64,000 nt of DNA, from assembly GCF_007097395.1 (NCBI RefSeq), contig NZ_VKDC01000005.1, positions 124,001 through 188,000 on the forward strand, read 5' to 3'. Positions within the stretch are counted from its first letter, which is position 1; each line of letters opens with the position of its first letter. Positions 46,053 through 55,758 of this stretch are shown here, piece after piece. The DNA comes from Fulvivirga sp. M361. Lineage in GTDB: Bacteria; Bacteroidota; Bacteroidia; Cytophagales; Cyclobacteriaceae. The notes under the pieces are model-generated. The model did no database searches. It had not been told where the DNA came from and saw only the letters and a list, made by a program, of their open reading frames with translations. The translations under genes were made by a program, and so were the position numbers.

Positions 46053-47396
46053 TCATACATTTTTTGGTAGGTATACGGTAAATCGGGTTTTCCCGGGTTC
46101 ACTAAAAAGTGTAATGTCTCCTTCATGTTCACTGATGATCCGTTTGACAATGGTAAGGCCCAGACCCAGCCCGAACGACAGGCCATCCACCTTGGTGGTA
46201 AAGCTTGGTTGAAAAATTTTCTCACGCAGTTCGCCCGGAACACCTGGCCCGTTGTCTTCAATGGCGATTACTATTTGATCAGCCGTTTGAGTGGTACTGA
46301 TCTGCACGGTTGGACGGGATACCTTGTTATTAATCAGACTTTCTACAGCATTCTTAACCAGGTTGATCCAAACCTGTACCAGCTCCCCGGAGCAGGCTGT
46401 AATATCAGGTAATTCATTTTCCAACTGCCGTTGTAGTGTCACCTGCTTCGTCAGACTTCGAATAATGGCAAGGGCATCTTCTATGGTGTTATTCACCTTT
46501 ACCTCTTTCGACCAGCTTTGATTGGCAATGCCCATGGATTTCACGGATTGAATGACATGTGTAGCATGAGTTGCCGCCGTCTTCATGTCATGAAGCAGGT
46601 ATCCCAGGTTCCAAAGAGAGGCCGCTTTAAGAGCTTTGACCGTATCTCCGGCTATCTCATCAGGGTCAATCCCTGATTTTGTCAATTTCTTTATGGTAGC
46701 TTTATCCAACGCATACGTCTTTTCCCATTTAGATCGTGCCTTGCGCACATCTAAGCTGGACAATTGCTGGCCTTCCTGCAACCCTTTCGTAAAGAGATCA
46801 GCGAGTTGCTGATGCTCGCCCTCCACCAGGTCTTTGGAAATGTCTTCTTCCAACTGCCGTAAATTACCTGACAGGGACCCTATGGCGTTGTTTAGTTCGT
46901 GGGCCAAACCGGCCGCCATTTGCCCTAATGTCGCCAGCTTTTCTGTCTGTATAAGTTTTTGGAGAGTAGCCTGGCGTTCATAGGCCATATTACCTGCAAA
47001 ATGCTGCCGGGAACGCAGTTCACCAACCACCACATTAAAAAGAAAGGTAAGCAGTTCTTCCGTATCAGCTGGTGGCAAATCGAAAGGGTTATCGTCAAAA
47101 TAACGTATCACGGAATCTTCCTCAGCCACCACCTTAGAGTAGCTCTTACGGTCTTCCGAAAAGAAACTGTATACTCCTACAAATGATGAATCCAACGCTT
47201 CAAAAACAGGTTCCTGCAAGTGTTTGTCCGGTAAATAACCACAGATTTTTCCTTCAGCTACATAAAACAGTTTGTTGTTTATCTCATATTGCTCAAGCAA
47301 GACTTCCCCTGCCTTGAGTTGTATTTCACGCTCCGGATCAGAGAAATACTTGGTAATGATCGCTTCATGGCGGCTACTCTGACGGGAAAAATTCAT
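46053..47396 (-). CDS. Sensor histidine kinase with N-terminal cNMP-binding-like domain
   Basis: 447 residues. Residues 1-125 resemble a Crp-like cyclic-nucleotide-binding domain (EIQLKAGEVLLEQYEINNKLFYVAEGKICGY), with no transmembrane helix. The H-box (GLAHELNNAIGSL) is near His163, followed by a long helical insertion, and the ATPase domain (NLVKNAVESLINN, EDNGPGVPGELREKIFQPSFTT, GLGLGLTIVKRI). A cytosolic kinase overlapping the transporter gene by 4 bp and followed by the receiver: likely a transporter-coupled sensing unit. Confidence 0.9.
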   Translation of the reverse strand: MNFSRQSSRHEAIITKYFSDPEREIQLKAGEVLLEQYEINNKLFYVAEGKICGYLPDKHLQEPVFEALDSSFVGVYSFFSEDRKSYSKVVAEEDSVIRYFDDNPFDLPPADTEELLTFLFNVVVGELRSRQHFAGNMAYERQATLQKLIQTEKLATLGQMAAGLAHELNNAIGSLSGNLRQLEEDISKDLVEGEHQQLADLFTKGLQEGQQLSSLDVRKARSKWEKTYALDKATIKKLTKSGIDPDEIAGDTVKALKAASLWNLGYLLHDMKTAATHATHVIQSVKSMGIANQSWSKEVKVNNTIEDALAIIRSLTKQVTLQRQLENELPDITACSGELVQVWINLVKNAVESLINNKVSRPTVQISTTQTADQIVIAIEDNGPGVPGELREKIFQPSFTTKVDGLSFGLGLGLTIVKRIISEHEGDITLFSEPGKTRFTVYLPKNV

Positions 47397-48802
47397 GCGA
47401 AAAATCCGGTTACATTTAAAATGAACACCAACAGGTAACTCAATAGAAGACCTATAACAGCGATCAATACTCCCGGTTTAGCCATATCTCCGGTACCAAA
47501 AAAGCCTGTACCAAAAGCCAACGCATTTGGAGGAGTGCTAATGGGTAAGGCCATTCCCATAGAGCAAGCAAAAGTAGTGACCAGAACCACCATCTGGGTA
47601 CCTCCAATTTCTTTTAAAGAAGGCACAGTACTACCGACTACGGCAATAAGAGGTAACAGTAAATTAGCCGTTGCAGTATGCGACATGAAATTCGCCATCA
47701 ATGCAGCAATAAATGAAGCGGCAAATGCAATAAGTACCGGTGAAAAGCTTTCAAAAGGTATGCTGGTAATAATGCGGGACGCCAGACCGCTATTATCTAA
47801 GGCTAAACCTAAGGCAATTCCACCAGAAACCAGCCAGAGCACATCCCAGCTTATATTACGCAGATCATTTTTATTAATTATACCGGTAAGTGAGAAGATC
47901 GCCACCGGCAGCATGGCCACAATGTAAGAGTTCATACCATGCAAAAAGTCAGTTAACCAAAGTACTATGGTCAAAACAAAGGTGCCATAAACGATGTAGG
48001 CCTTCGTATTTCGCAGGAAGCTCCCTTTTATATCCAGCTTGATCCGGTCTGCTTTTATAGGAAAAATAAACAATAGAACAATCCACCCTATCAATAACAA
48101 AACACATACATAAGGAACAGCAAACATCATCCACTCTCCGAAACTGATCGCATCGGTTCCGGTCAGGTACTTAAATGCAACCGCATTGGGAGGAGTACCG
48201 ATCGGAGTACCGATGCCACCTATGTTTGCCGCTACAGGTATCGCCATTACAAAGGCAATTTTACCTTTTTCGTCCCCCTTAAATAACGCTAATACAGGAG
48301 TAAGGATCGACAACATCATGGCAGTAGTAGCTGTGTTGCTCATAAACATAGAAAAAACAGCTGTAATAAGCATAATTCCCAGCAGCACATACCTGGGTGT
48401 AGTACCAAAAGGAGATAGCAGCACCCTGGCCAAATTCTGATCAAGCCGGTATTTGGTGGCCGCCATTGCCAGAAAAAACCCTCCCAGGAAAAGAATAATG
48501 ATGGGAGAAGCAAAGGTATGCATGATATCTTTATAAGGAATGGTAGTACCAAATAACGCATCGTCACTTCTTAAAAAAATCAACCCTTTGTTAGACAAAA
48601 GTAACAGCTCCAGGAATATGATCACCAGTGACGTTGCGTAGATAGGTATAGGCTCCAGCACCCAACATAGGGCTGCCAGCAGGAAAATGGCGATAACGCG
48701 TTGCTCAATAATTGTTATACCATCCAGTGGAATAGCTTCTAACGGAAGTGTTAAAACGAGTAGTGGTATGGCAATACAGATTATAATTTTCACCTTCTTC
48801 AT
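47393..48802 (-). CDS. SLC13/DASS family sodium-dicarboxylate (anion) symporter
   Basis: 469 residues with about 11-12 transmembrane helices. The divalent-anion:Na+ symporter family is recognised by AATTAMMLSILTPV-like SNT motifs (SNTATTAMML and SHTATANLLLPL), PNAVAFKYLTGTD and SMGMALPISTPPNALAFG. Substrates of relatives include succinate, fumarate, citrate, phosphate and sulfate; with frd, aspA and pta-ackA nearby, a dicarboxylate is likely. It is the first gene of an operon with the kinase and receiver; a Crp/Fnr-type palindrome lies 235 bp upstream. Confidence 0.88.
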   Translation of the reverse strand: MKKVKIIICIAIPLLVLTLPLEAIPLDGITIIEQRVIAIFLLAALCWVLEPIPIYATSLVIIFLELLLLSNKGLIFLRSDDALFGTTIPYKDIMHTFASPIIILFLGGFFLAMAATKYRLDQNLARVLLSPFGTTPRYVLLGIMLITAVFSMFMSNTATTAMMLSILTPVLALFKGDEKGKIAFVMAIPVAANIGGIGTPIGTPPNAVAFKYLTGTDAISFGEWMMFAVPYVCVLLLIGWIVLLFIFPIKADRIKLDIKGSFLRNTKAYIVYGTFVLTIVLWLTDFLHGMNSYIVAMLPVAIFSLTGIINKNDLRNISWDVLWLVSGGIALGLALDNSGLASRIITSIPFESFSPVLIAFAASFIAALMANFMSHTATANLLLPLIAVVGSTVPSLKEIGGTQMVVLVTTFACSMGMALPISTPPNALAFGTGFFGTGDMAKPGVLIAVIGLLLSYLLVFILNVTGFFA

Positions 48803-49036
48803 TCTTCAAATATCAATGCGTTATTAAAATGCGAAGGTATCAAAACAACTCAACAATTGAAGCCGGCTTCCCATGAAAAAAGAAGTCCAAAATTGGGGCT
48901 TTAATAGCGTTAACAGGTCATCCTGGCCACATTTCCAACATCAAAGGCAATCGTTTGAAATGTATGGATTAATCAGATATTATTGAATTATAAGTTTCGG
49001 GTGCAATCTATAGAATAAGGGGCAATCATCGAATTT

Positions 49037-49068
49037 GTGATAAAAATCATGCAAATCATGCGATGATT
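49037..49068. promoter_or_regulatory. Crp/Fnr-type palindrome and adjacent inverted repeat upstream of DASS transporter
   Basis: GTGATAAAAATCAT (49037-49050; core TGAT-N4-ATCA) matches the frd and pta sites. Eight bases on is a second dyad, AATCAT-GCG-ATGATT (49054-49068). Both lie upstream of the transporter start at 48802 and downstream of ackA. Confidence 0.5.
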
Positions 49069-49085
49069 ACTCCCTTCTATTATAC

Positions 49086-50300
49086 CTATTCGCCGGGCGT
49101 GGTTAGCTCCACCACTTCATTTACTATTTCCAGCTCTTCGTTGGTAGGTACTACTAATAACTTAACCCGGCTATCTTCATGTTGAATTTCACGAGTTTCT
49201 TCGGAAGGAGCCGAATTCAGCGCCTCATCCAGTTGAATGCCTAAGATGTCCAACTCAGTACAGACTTCCTTCCGGATAAATGGACTGTTTTCACCTACAC
49301 CAGCTGTAAAAATGACAGCATCCACTCTACCCAGCGCAACGGCATATGCCCCGATATACTTACGAATACGGTAGATATACATATGAATGGCCAGTTGTGC
49401 CTGGGGATCATTTTCTTCATATTGTTTTATCACTTCCCTCAGGTCATTTTCACCCGTGATCCCTTTCAGGCCACTATTTTTATTGAGGAGCTTATCCACT
49501 TCATCGAAGTTCATTTTTAACGCGTGTCCTAAAAAAAGGATCAGCGACGGATCAAAATCTCCGGGCCGTGTACCCATCATGAGTCCACCCATTGGCGTGA
49601 GTCCCATTGACGTGTCGATACTTTTGCCTTCTTTGACAGCCGTCATGCTGCAACCATTACCCAGGTGAATGGAAATAGCATTAAAAGAATCGTTATCTAT
49701 GCCAAGAAAAGAGGCAGCTTCTCTACTCACATATCGATGGGAAGTACCGTGAAACCCGTAGGCACGAAAGCCATGCTTGGTGTAAAGCTCATTTGGCACA
49801 GCATAACGGTAAACATGACTGGGTAGCGTTTGGTGGAAGGCAGTATCAAAAACAGCCACCTGCTGTGCCTTCTTAAAGACCTGCATGGATACTTCTATAC
49901 CGGTAATATTAGCAGGATTATGTAACGGGGCGAGGTAAGATAATTTACGTAGTTCATCCAGCACACCTGCATCTACCAGAGTGGGTCTACTAAATTTCTC
50001 AGCACCATGCACTACACGATGCCCCACCACCTCGATCTCTTCCTGGTCTTTAATAACAGATGTATTCCCATGCAGCAGCAACCTGGCTATTTTTTCAAGT
50101 CCCACTTTATGATCTGGTATTTCTACTTCCAGGGTAATTTTTCCACTGGCACTACCACTTTGATACACTTTGTGCTTTATACCACTTTTACTCTCGCCGA
50201 TCCTTTCTACTGATCCGGATGCAAGCACCTGCTTCTCAGGAAGTTGAAAAAGCTGATATTTCAGCGATGAGCTGCCTGCATTTAATACTAAAACTTTCAT
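49086..50300 (-). CDS. ackA: Acetate kinase
   Basis: 404 residues, full length. Converts acetyl phosphate and ADP to acetate and ATP. Signatures: LVLNAGSSSLKYQLF at the N-terminus, FDTAFHQTLP near residue 147, HLGNGCSMTAV and GLTPMGGLMMGTRPGDFDP, all present. It follows pta with a 13-bp gap, forming the Pta-AckA pathway. Confidence 0.95.
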   Translation of the reverse strand: MKVLVLNAGSSSLKYQLFQLPEKQVLASGSVERIGESKSGIKHKVYQSGSASGKITLEVEIPDHKVGLEKIARLLLHGNTSVIKDQEEIEVVGHRVVHGAEKFSRPTLVDAGVLDELRKLSYLAPLHNPANITGIEVSMQVFKKAQQVAVFDTAFHQTLPSHVYRYAVPNELYTKHGFRAYGFHGTSHRYVSREAASFLGIDNDSFNAISIHLGNGCSMTAVKEGKSIDTSMGLTPMGGLMMGTRPGDFDPSLILFLGHALKMNFDEVDKLLNKNSGLKGITGENDLREVIKQYEENDPQAQLAIHMYIYRIRKYIGAYAVALGRVDAVIFTAGVGENSPFIRKEVCTELDILGIQLDEALNSAPSEETREIQHEDSRVKLLVVPTNEELEIVNEVVELTTPGE

Positions 50301-50313
50301 TTCTCTTTGCTCC

Positions 50314-52413
50314 TTAATTGTTTTGTGACTGGATAGCGGTTATAATAACGGTATTTACAATATCGGTGACCGTACAACCGCGGCTGAGATCATTGACAGG
50401 CTTGTTCAATCCCTGGAGCACCGGGCCTATAGCTATAGCTCCGGTCTCACGCTGGATGGCCTTATAGGTATTGTTTCCTGTATTCAAATCAGGAAAGATA
50501 AGTACGGTAGCCTGCCCCGCCACTTCTGATCCGGGGATCTTCTTAAGACCTACTTCCAGGTCTACAGCAGCATCGTACTGGATGGGTCCTTCCACTTTAA
50601 AGTCATATCCATTAGACTTTACCAACTGGGTAGCTTCACGTACTTTTTCAACATCAGCTCCTTTGCCGGACTCTCCCGAGGAGTAAGAGAGCATGGCTAC
50701 TTTAGGATCGATGCCAAAGGCCCTGGCCGTTTGAGCTGAAGAACCAGCAATTTCCGCCAGTTGCTGAGCATTGGGATTCGGGTTAATGGCACAATCGCCA
50801 TAAACCAGCACCCGATCATCCAGGCACATGAAGAATACTGAAGATACCGTGGCATATCCCGGCTTGGTCTTGATAAATTGCAGTGCCGGCCGGATGGTAT
50901 GTTGGGTAGTATGTACGGCGCCTGATACCATACCGTCGACGTCTCCCTGGTACACCATCATGGTACCGAAATAAGATACGTCACTCATGGTATCCCTGGC
51001 CACATCCATATTAATGCCCTTATGTTTTCGTAATTCATAAAACACGTTCACGTACGTCTCGAACAGATTAGATGAACGGGGATCCAGCAGTGTTATTTTA
51101 TCCAGGTCTATATTTAATCCAAGGCTGGCTATTTTGTGCTCCATCTTCTCCGGATTTCCGAGTAAGGTAAGGTCTACCACATCCTGTTCCAATAACAGTG
51201 CAGTAGCTCTTAGGATACGCTCATCTTCTCCTTCTGCTAATACGATATGCTTCTTATGTTCTCTGGCGGTCTGTGTCAGGTTATACTGGAACATCCGGGG
51301 TGTCATGCCACGTACTTTTACTTTATTGGACTTCTCTTCCATTTTTTCCATGTTCACATGCGTCTCAAATACACGTAAACTTTCGGCAATTTTGATGCTA
51401 TTGTCAGGCGTGATGTGTGAATCGATACTACTCAGGCGTGTAGCCGTTTCATAGGTATTTGATGTCACCGAAAGTATGGGAACGTTATGCGGCAATCCAT
51501 CCAGTAATTTCATAATGGAAGGGCTCGGTTTGAGGCCTGCGGTGAGTACAATGGCAGATGTATTAGGATAACTCTTGGAATTATGGGCCTGCAAGGTGCC
51601 AAGGACCACTTCCCCCCGGTCTCCAGGCGTTATCACCATACAATTATCAGTTAGTTTTTCCAGGTAGTTTTCAAGTTTCATAGCCGCTATCGAATAGCGA
51701 AAAACCTGGTTTTGCAGATGGTCGTGTCCGTAAAGCACTTCCGCATTTAAGTATTCTACCACCTCTCCTACCGTTGCGCTTTTTAATAGTTTATTATCCG
51801 GTACTACGGATAGAAACAGGTCTTTGACAACCAATTCTGTCTCCAGAGCATGAAAAAGGCCGGCAGTGTCATCTTCATTGGCCCGGTTGACTACTACTCC
51901 CAGAAGCTCACAATCATTTTTCACAAAGTTTTCCGTTGCTAATTGTATCGGATTGATGATCTCTTCAATAGATCGGTCTTGATCTCCACGACCAACCACC
52001 AATACCGGAACACCCAGGTTTTTAGCAATTTCTACATTCAGGCCAAATTCAAAGTTGCTGCTCTCCGAGATAAAATCCGTCCCCTCACAAATGATAAAGT
52101 CGCTTTTAGCCTCCAGGGCTTTATACATACGAATGATCTTATCCAGTAGCTTATGACTTTGCCCTCCGGATATCAGATCCTGTGCCTCCCTACTCCGGAA
52201 AGCATACGTTTCCTGGTAGTCCTGGTCCAGGTTGAACTGTGTTAACAGTAAATCAATGTTTTTGTCCCGCTTTGTTTTGGAGTTGGAGGTAATAATGGGT
52301 CTGAACACCGATACCCTTCTTGTTTTTCTCAGCACATAGTCTGCCATACCGAGACAGATGAGTGATTTACCGCAGTGTGCTTCTGCAGATGTGACATAAA
52401 TTGAACTTGCCAT
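50314..52413 (-). CDS. pta: Phosphate acetyltransferase, long form
   Basis: 699 residues. The N-terminal part has a P-loop-like domain (YVTSAEAHCGKSLICLG) of the CobQ/BioD type and a DRTGG domain (about 220-330); the catalytic phosphotransacetylase domain occupies about 368-699 (HIVLAEGEDERIL, then SYSSGESGKGADVEKV and QAT-VLIFPDLNTGN). It makes acetyl phosphate from acetyl-CoA. First gene of pta-ackA; a Crp/Fnr-like palindrome lies 214 bp upstream. Confidence 0.94.
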   Translation of the reverse strand: MASSIYVTSAEAHCGKSLICLGMADYVLRKTRRVSVFRPIITSNSKTKRDKNIDLLLTQFNLDQDYQETYAFRSREAQDLISGGQSHKLLDKIIRMYKALEAKSDFIICEGTDFISESSNFEFGLNVEIAKNLGVPVLVVGRGDQDRSIEEIINPIQLATENFVKNDCELLGVVVNRANEDDTAGLFHALETELVVKDLFLSVVPDNKLLKSATVGEVVEYLNAEVLYGHDHLQNQVFRYSIAAMKLENYLEKLTDNCMVITPGDRGEVVLGTLQAHNSKSYPNTSAIVLTAGLKPSPSIMKLLDGLPHNVPILSVTSNTYETATRLSSIDSHITPDNSIKIAESLRVFETHVNMEKMEEKSNKVKVRGMTPRMFQYNLTQTAREHKKHIVLAEGEDERILRATALLLEQDVVDLTLLGNPEKMEHKIASLGLNIDLDKITLLDPRSSNLFETYVNVFYELRKHKGINMDVARDTMSDVSYFGTMMVYQGDVDGMVSGAVHTTQHTIRPALQFIKTKPGYATVSSVFFMCLDDRVLVYGDCAINPNPNAQQLAEIAGSSAQTARAFGIDPKVAMLSYSSGESGKGADVEKVREATQLVKSNGYDFKVEGPIQYDAAVDLEVGLKKIPGSEVAGQATVLIFPDLNTGNNTYKAIQRETGAIAIGPVLQGLNKPVNDLSRGCTVTDIVNTVIITAIQSQNN

Positions 52414-52790
52414 TTCTTAGTGGTTTAAACGTTAGGAAGATGAAGCGCCAAACTTCCTTCGCCAAATCTAATGGTGTGAGATTAGACAAAATAATTTTTT
52501 CGACCTATTGCAGTATTAACTTTCCCGGCGACTACAATACCGGATGGTTTTTCTCATAATAAATGTTTGGTTGTTTGCGCTTTATTGCAGCTTAAATCAC
52601 TTTAAAGACACATTCAGACCCTCGATATGATTTTTGTCATTGCATTTGACATTCCTAAGGAAACTCAGATTTTCCGGAATAATTCATCCACTTATTTGTA
52701 AACTTAAAGGTCTGTTTTGATGGGGTTAAGACATTGCGCGCTCTGCTCCCACTACTTACCAGGGTTATTAGAAATATTTGAGTTAATCTA
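52414..52790. other. Divergent regulatory region between pta and the CPBP gene
   Basis: 377 bp. It contains the palindrome ATGATTTTTGTCAT (52627-52640) described separately. Otherwise AT-rich, with no ORF or RNA gene I can support. Confidence 0.5.
52627..52640. promoter_or_regulatory. Crp/Fnr-type palindrome upstream of pta-ackA
   Basis: ATGATTTTTGTCAT; 13 of 14 bases equal to the frd site at 27963-27976. TGA-N6-TCA spacing as in Crp/Fnr sites. Serves pta (214 bp) or the CPBP gene (150 bp). Confidence 0.5.
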
Positions 52791-53639
52791 ATGGATATAG
52801 CTATACTACTTACTTATGGTTTTCTGCTGTTAGCGGCCATCACGGTCTGGTTCTATATTAAACTCTTTCGAAAAACCCATTTATGGCTGGTATTTGCAGG
52901 AGTATCTTTTGTTTTAGCTATTTTCTTTGAACGGGCCACATTATTTTCTTTCGGTTATGTCCTGTTCTTGGGATGTATTACCTATTATTATTTTAAAGTA
53001 AAGCACATCGTGCTCTTTCTTTTACTTGTACTCTTTTCCGTTCCTTTACTATTGCATTTTCCTGCACTGGGCTTCCATAACTACAAATACCTGGACAAGG
53101 TCATTGTATCTGATGGTGCCAGTCCATACAGCTTATATCTTAACCTGGACAAAGCTATGATAGGCATATTTATCATTGGCTTTGGTCTTCAAGAAAGAAA
53201 ACCCATATCCATTGCTTTGATCAAAAGAGTAGTGATAAATCTCCTGTTAATGTGTACACTGTTTTTGTTTTTAACTATGCTATTAGGCTATACACGTTTT
53301 GAACCTAAACTTCCTTATTTCACCCCGGTCTGGGTCTTTACAAACTTGTTTTTCACCTGTATGGCTGAAGAGGCCCTGTTTAGAAAACTCATCCAGCAAA
53401 AAATATACGCTTCGTTAACCTTTAAATATCGTTCACAAATAAGCGTATTAATAGCCTCTGTAATCTTTGGCTTAGCACATTTCAATGGCGGACCGATTTA
53501 TGTTATCCTGTCCACATTAGCCGGTTTATTTTATGGCCATATTTATTTTAAAACGAACAGAACAGAGAGTGCCATCCTCCTCCATTTTACCTTTAATTTG
53601 GTGCATTTATTGCTTTTCACTTATCCTTCATTGAGCTAG
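52791..53639 (+). CDS. CPBP family intramembrane glutamic endopeptidase
   Basis: 282 residues with about eight hydrophobic segments. The catalytic Glu pair is in AEEALFRKLI (near residue 200), followed by the FGLAHF and HFTFNLVHLLL motifs with the conserved His residues of the ABI/CPBP (CAAX protease-related) family. An integral membrane protease, substrate unknown. Divergent from pta. Confidence 0.88.
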   Translation: MDIAILLTYGFLLLAAITVWFYIKLFRKTHLWLVFAGVSFVLAIFFERATLFSFGYVLFLGCITYYYFKVKHIVLFLLLVLFSVPLLLHFPALGFHNYKYLDKVIVSDGASPYSLYLNLDKAMIGIFIIGFGLQERKPISIALIKRVVINLLLMCTLFLFLTMLLGYTRFEPKLPYFTPVWVFTNLFFTCMAEEALFRKLIQQKIYASLTFKYRSQISVLIASVIFGLAHFNGGPIYVILSTLAGLFYGHIYFKTNRTESAILLHFTFNLVHLLLFTYPSLS

Positions 53640-53697
53640 TACTTTAGATATCCTATACAGTGTAAAGTATTTGATCTTTATGGACGGTATATCCTTA

Positions 53698-53886
53698 TTA
53701 TGAATTTAGTATAAGAAAAAGTATGATAAACACGATCACTAACGGAAAAAAAAGACGGAAAAATCTCACAAATTCAGGTGGGGAGTAACCCCGGGCCTTT
53801 TTCCCAGGAAAAGCATAAATGAATAGTAAACTGATAAAACCCGCAAGGGCCATAGAGGGTAGATAATTGACCAAAAAAAGATCCAT
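53698..53886 (-). CDS. Small membrane protein
   Basis: 62 residues, two hydrophobic segments (ALAGFISLLFIYAF and RLFFPLVIVFIILFLIL) joined by a charged loop (GKKARGYSPPE). No family recognised; likely real by composition but unproven. Confidence 0.45.
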   Translation of the reverse strand: MDLFLVNYLPSMALAGFISLLFIYAFPGKKARGYSPPEFVRFFRLFFPLVIVFIILFLILNS

Positions 53887-54029
53887 TATTTATGAATTGA
53901 TGTTCCTATGAATAATTATGTGTGTAGGTTATATACAGGTTAACATCAATTGGTAAAACCCAGCTTACCTAAGAGGCTTTGAATGATCCAGTTAAAGTTT
54001 CGTGTGCCAGGCAATCGAATTACCTTTCT

Positions 54030-54555
54030 TTAAGTGTGGAACATCAACACTACAACGAGAAGTGGGATCAATACCAAAACTATGTTTAGTAACGCCAGCC
54101 CATAATGGAAGCGTTGGGCCCTGGCAATTCCAATGATAAAGATTCTGAGTCCAAACAGCCAAACTACAAACTGTATTGGATAGCTGATCTCATCCCGGGT
54201 GGCAATTTCACCGAAAGATAAGCGGACCAGTTGTGCCAATAAGATCAACAAAGCAGGGATCTGCATCAAACCCACTATTTTCTGTAAGGCGCGCATATCT
54301 GCTTGTCCATTCCATAAGCGTCCAACTTTCAGTATTAACCGGGGAATCACACGTACTAAAAAAAGTACCCATGCCTGTGACCACCAGCACTGCCATGATC
54401 TTACCTGGTAATCCAAAATCCAGTTTCAACGCCTCCAGCGCATTTGAAAAGCTGACAAGAATCACTGGTATTATAAAATTGAATTTGACCTTGCCGGTCA
54501 ATACTTTATTAACGGTATTGCCCGTTTTCAGCCAGATACCTAAATAGGGATGCAT
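54030..54555 (-). pseudogene. YIP1-family membrane protein, frameshifted
   Basis: Two minus-strand frames together give one protein. The 5' part begins MHPYLGIWLKTGNTVNKVL, a typical YIP1 start; the 3' part (from LVRVIPRLILKV) supplies the remaining transmembrane helices to the stop at 54030. The switch occurs at a 7-T run on the coding strand (7 A at 54358-54364 on +). Removing one base joins them as a single ~174-residue protein. Real inactivation or a sequence error are both possible. Confidence 0.7.
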
Positions 54556-54663
54556 TGGTAAAAGATAGAAATTGGTGAAATGAATCTTAAAAGCCTTAAA
54601 CTACAAAAGGCAATCTAATTTCAGGTAACGACCATGTGCTTTTGGAAGCGCTATTTCTACCAT

Positions 54664-55113
54664 TCATAGGCCTGGCTCTCTGCCCTCAAGGTATTTCTTC
54701 AACACCTGCATCATATCGGGCCATGCCTGCCGAACAGCTTCGTAATACCAGTCCCAATCTCCTCCCGATTGATAGCCATCCTGGCAAAGGTATACTTCCG
54801 AAATACTATCTTTTTGTTTAACCTTGACAATAAGTGACATCGGCCCAAGAATTGATTTTTCAGGGTTGAGATAGGCAAAATTCTCAATGATTAATTCTTC
54901 ATTAGACCGATAGGCTTTAATGATACCTGTTGAAACGTAACCAAAGCCTTTGTCAGAGACATTCCATGTCAGCATATAAATGCCTCCAACCTTTTTATCA
55001 ATCAAGGTTCGTTCTACACCCCACCAATCCCGGAGCATCCCGGGCTCTGTGAAAGCACTAATAACCCGTTCAGGAGAGGTATGAATGTCAATGGCAGCAT
55101 CTACTTTTCTCAT
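54664..55113 (-). CDS. SRPBCC/AHSA1-like domain protein
   Basis: 149 residues with the START/Bet v1-like fold of the AHSA1 group: AAIDIHTSPERVISAFTEPGMLRDWWGVERT at the start and GGDWDWYYEAVRQAWPDMMQVLKKYLEG at the end. Probably a cytosolic ligand-binding or stress-related protein. Stand-alone. Confidence 0.8.
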   Translation of the reverse strand: MRKVDAAIDIHTSPERVISAFTEPGMLRDWWGVERTLIDKKVGGIYMLTWNVSDKGFGYVSTGIIKAYRSNEELIIENFAYLNPEKSILGPMSLIVKVKQKDSISEVYLCQDGYQSGGDWDWYYEAVRQAWPDMMQVLKKYLEGREPGL

Positions 55114-55281
55114 GATTTGTTCGTTGGTATAATCGTATGCTTCTTCTTTACAATATAAAAAAATTGGATCAATTCACACGGGTCAGATAATGAGCCATTG
55201 GAACAGCCCTCAAAGTAATGCAAAATAAAAAATCATCTTCATGTCATATAACAAGGTTGTTTTAGAGACTAATAGTCAACA

Positions 55282-55758
55282 ATGAATAAAAACAGACTTG
55301 AACGTTTATTGAAGGAGCATCACCGGGATGCGTTTATGTGGGCGTGCCAATGTTGTAATTATAATCACGATGAAGCCAGGGAAGTACTTCAAATTACGTA
55401 TTTAAAGATCTTTGAAGGAAAGGCTGTTTATCGCGAACAAGCGGGGTTTAAAACCTGGTTGTTTTCTGTAATCCGGTTTACTTCAATTGACCATTTGAAA
55501 AAAAACCTTCCTTTTGAAGCACTGGACCAACTCAATTCAGTAGCGGATGAGCAATATGAACCTGACTCTATTAATTACAAATTATTACTGGCCCGGCTAT
55601 CTGACCGTCAGCAACAGGTGCTATTACTCGCCTTTTATCATGGAATGACATTAGCTGAAATCGCAGACGTGACCGAACTACATATAGGTACGGTAAGAAC
55701 ACATTATGAACGAGGTAAAGAGGCTTTGAAAGGTCTCATTCTAAATGAAAAAGTATGA
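55282..55758 (+). CDS. RNA polymerase ECF sigma factor
   Basis: 158 residues. Region 2 (LLKEHHRDAFMWACQCCNYNHDEAREVLQ, then FKTWLFSVIRFTSIDHLKK) and region 4 (LSDRQQQVLLLAFYHGMTLAEIA ... HTH LHIGTVRTHYERGKEAL). First gene of a three-gene operon: its stop overlaps the start of the next gene by 4 bp. The sigma should be held by the membrane protein encoded next. Confidence 0.9.
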   Translation: MNKNRLERLLKEHHRDAFMWACQCCNYNHDEAREVLQITYLKIFEGKAVYREQAGFKTWLFSVIRFTSIDHLKKNLPFEALDQLNSVADEQYEPDSINYKLLLARLSDRQQQVLLLAFYHGMTLAEIADVTELHIGTVRTHYERGKEALKGLILNEKV

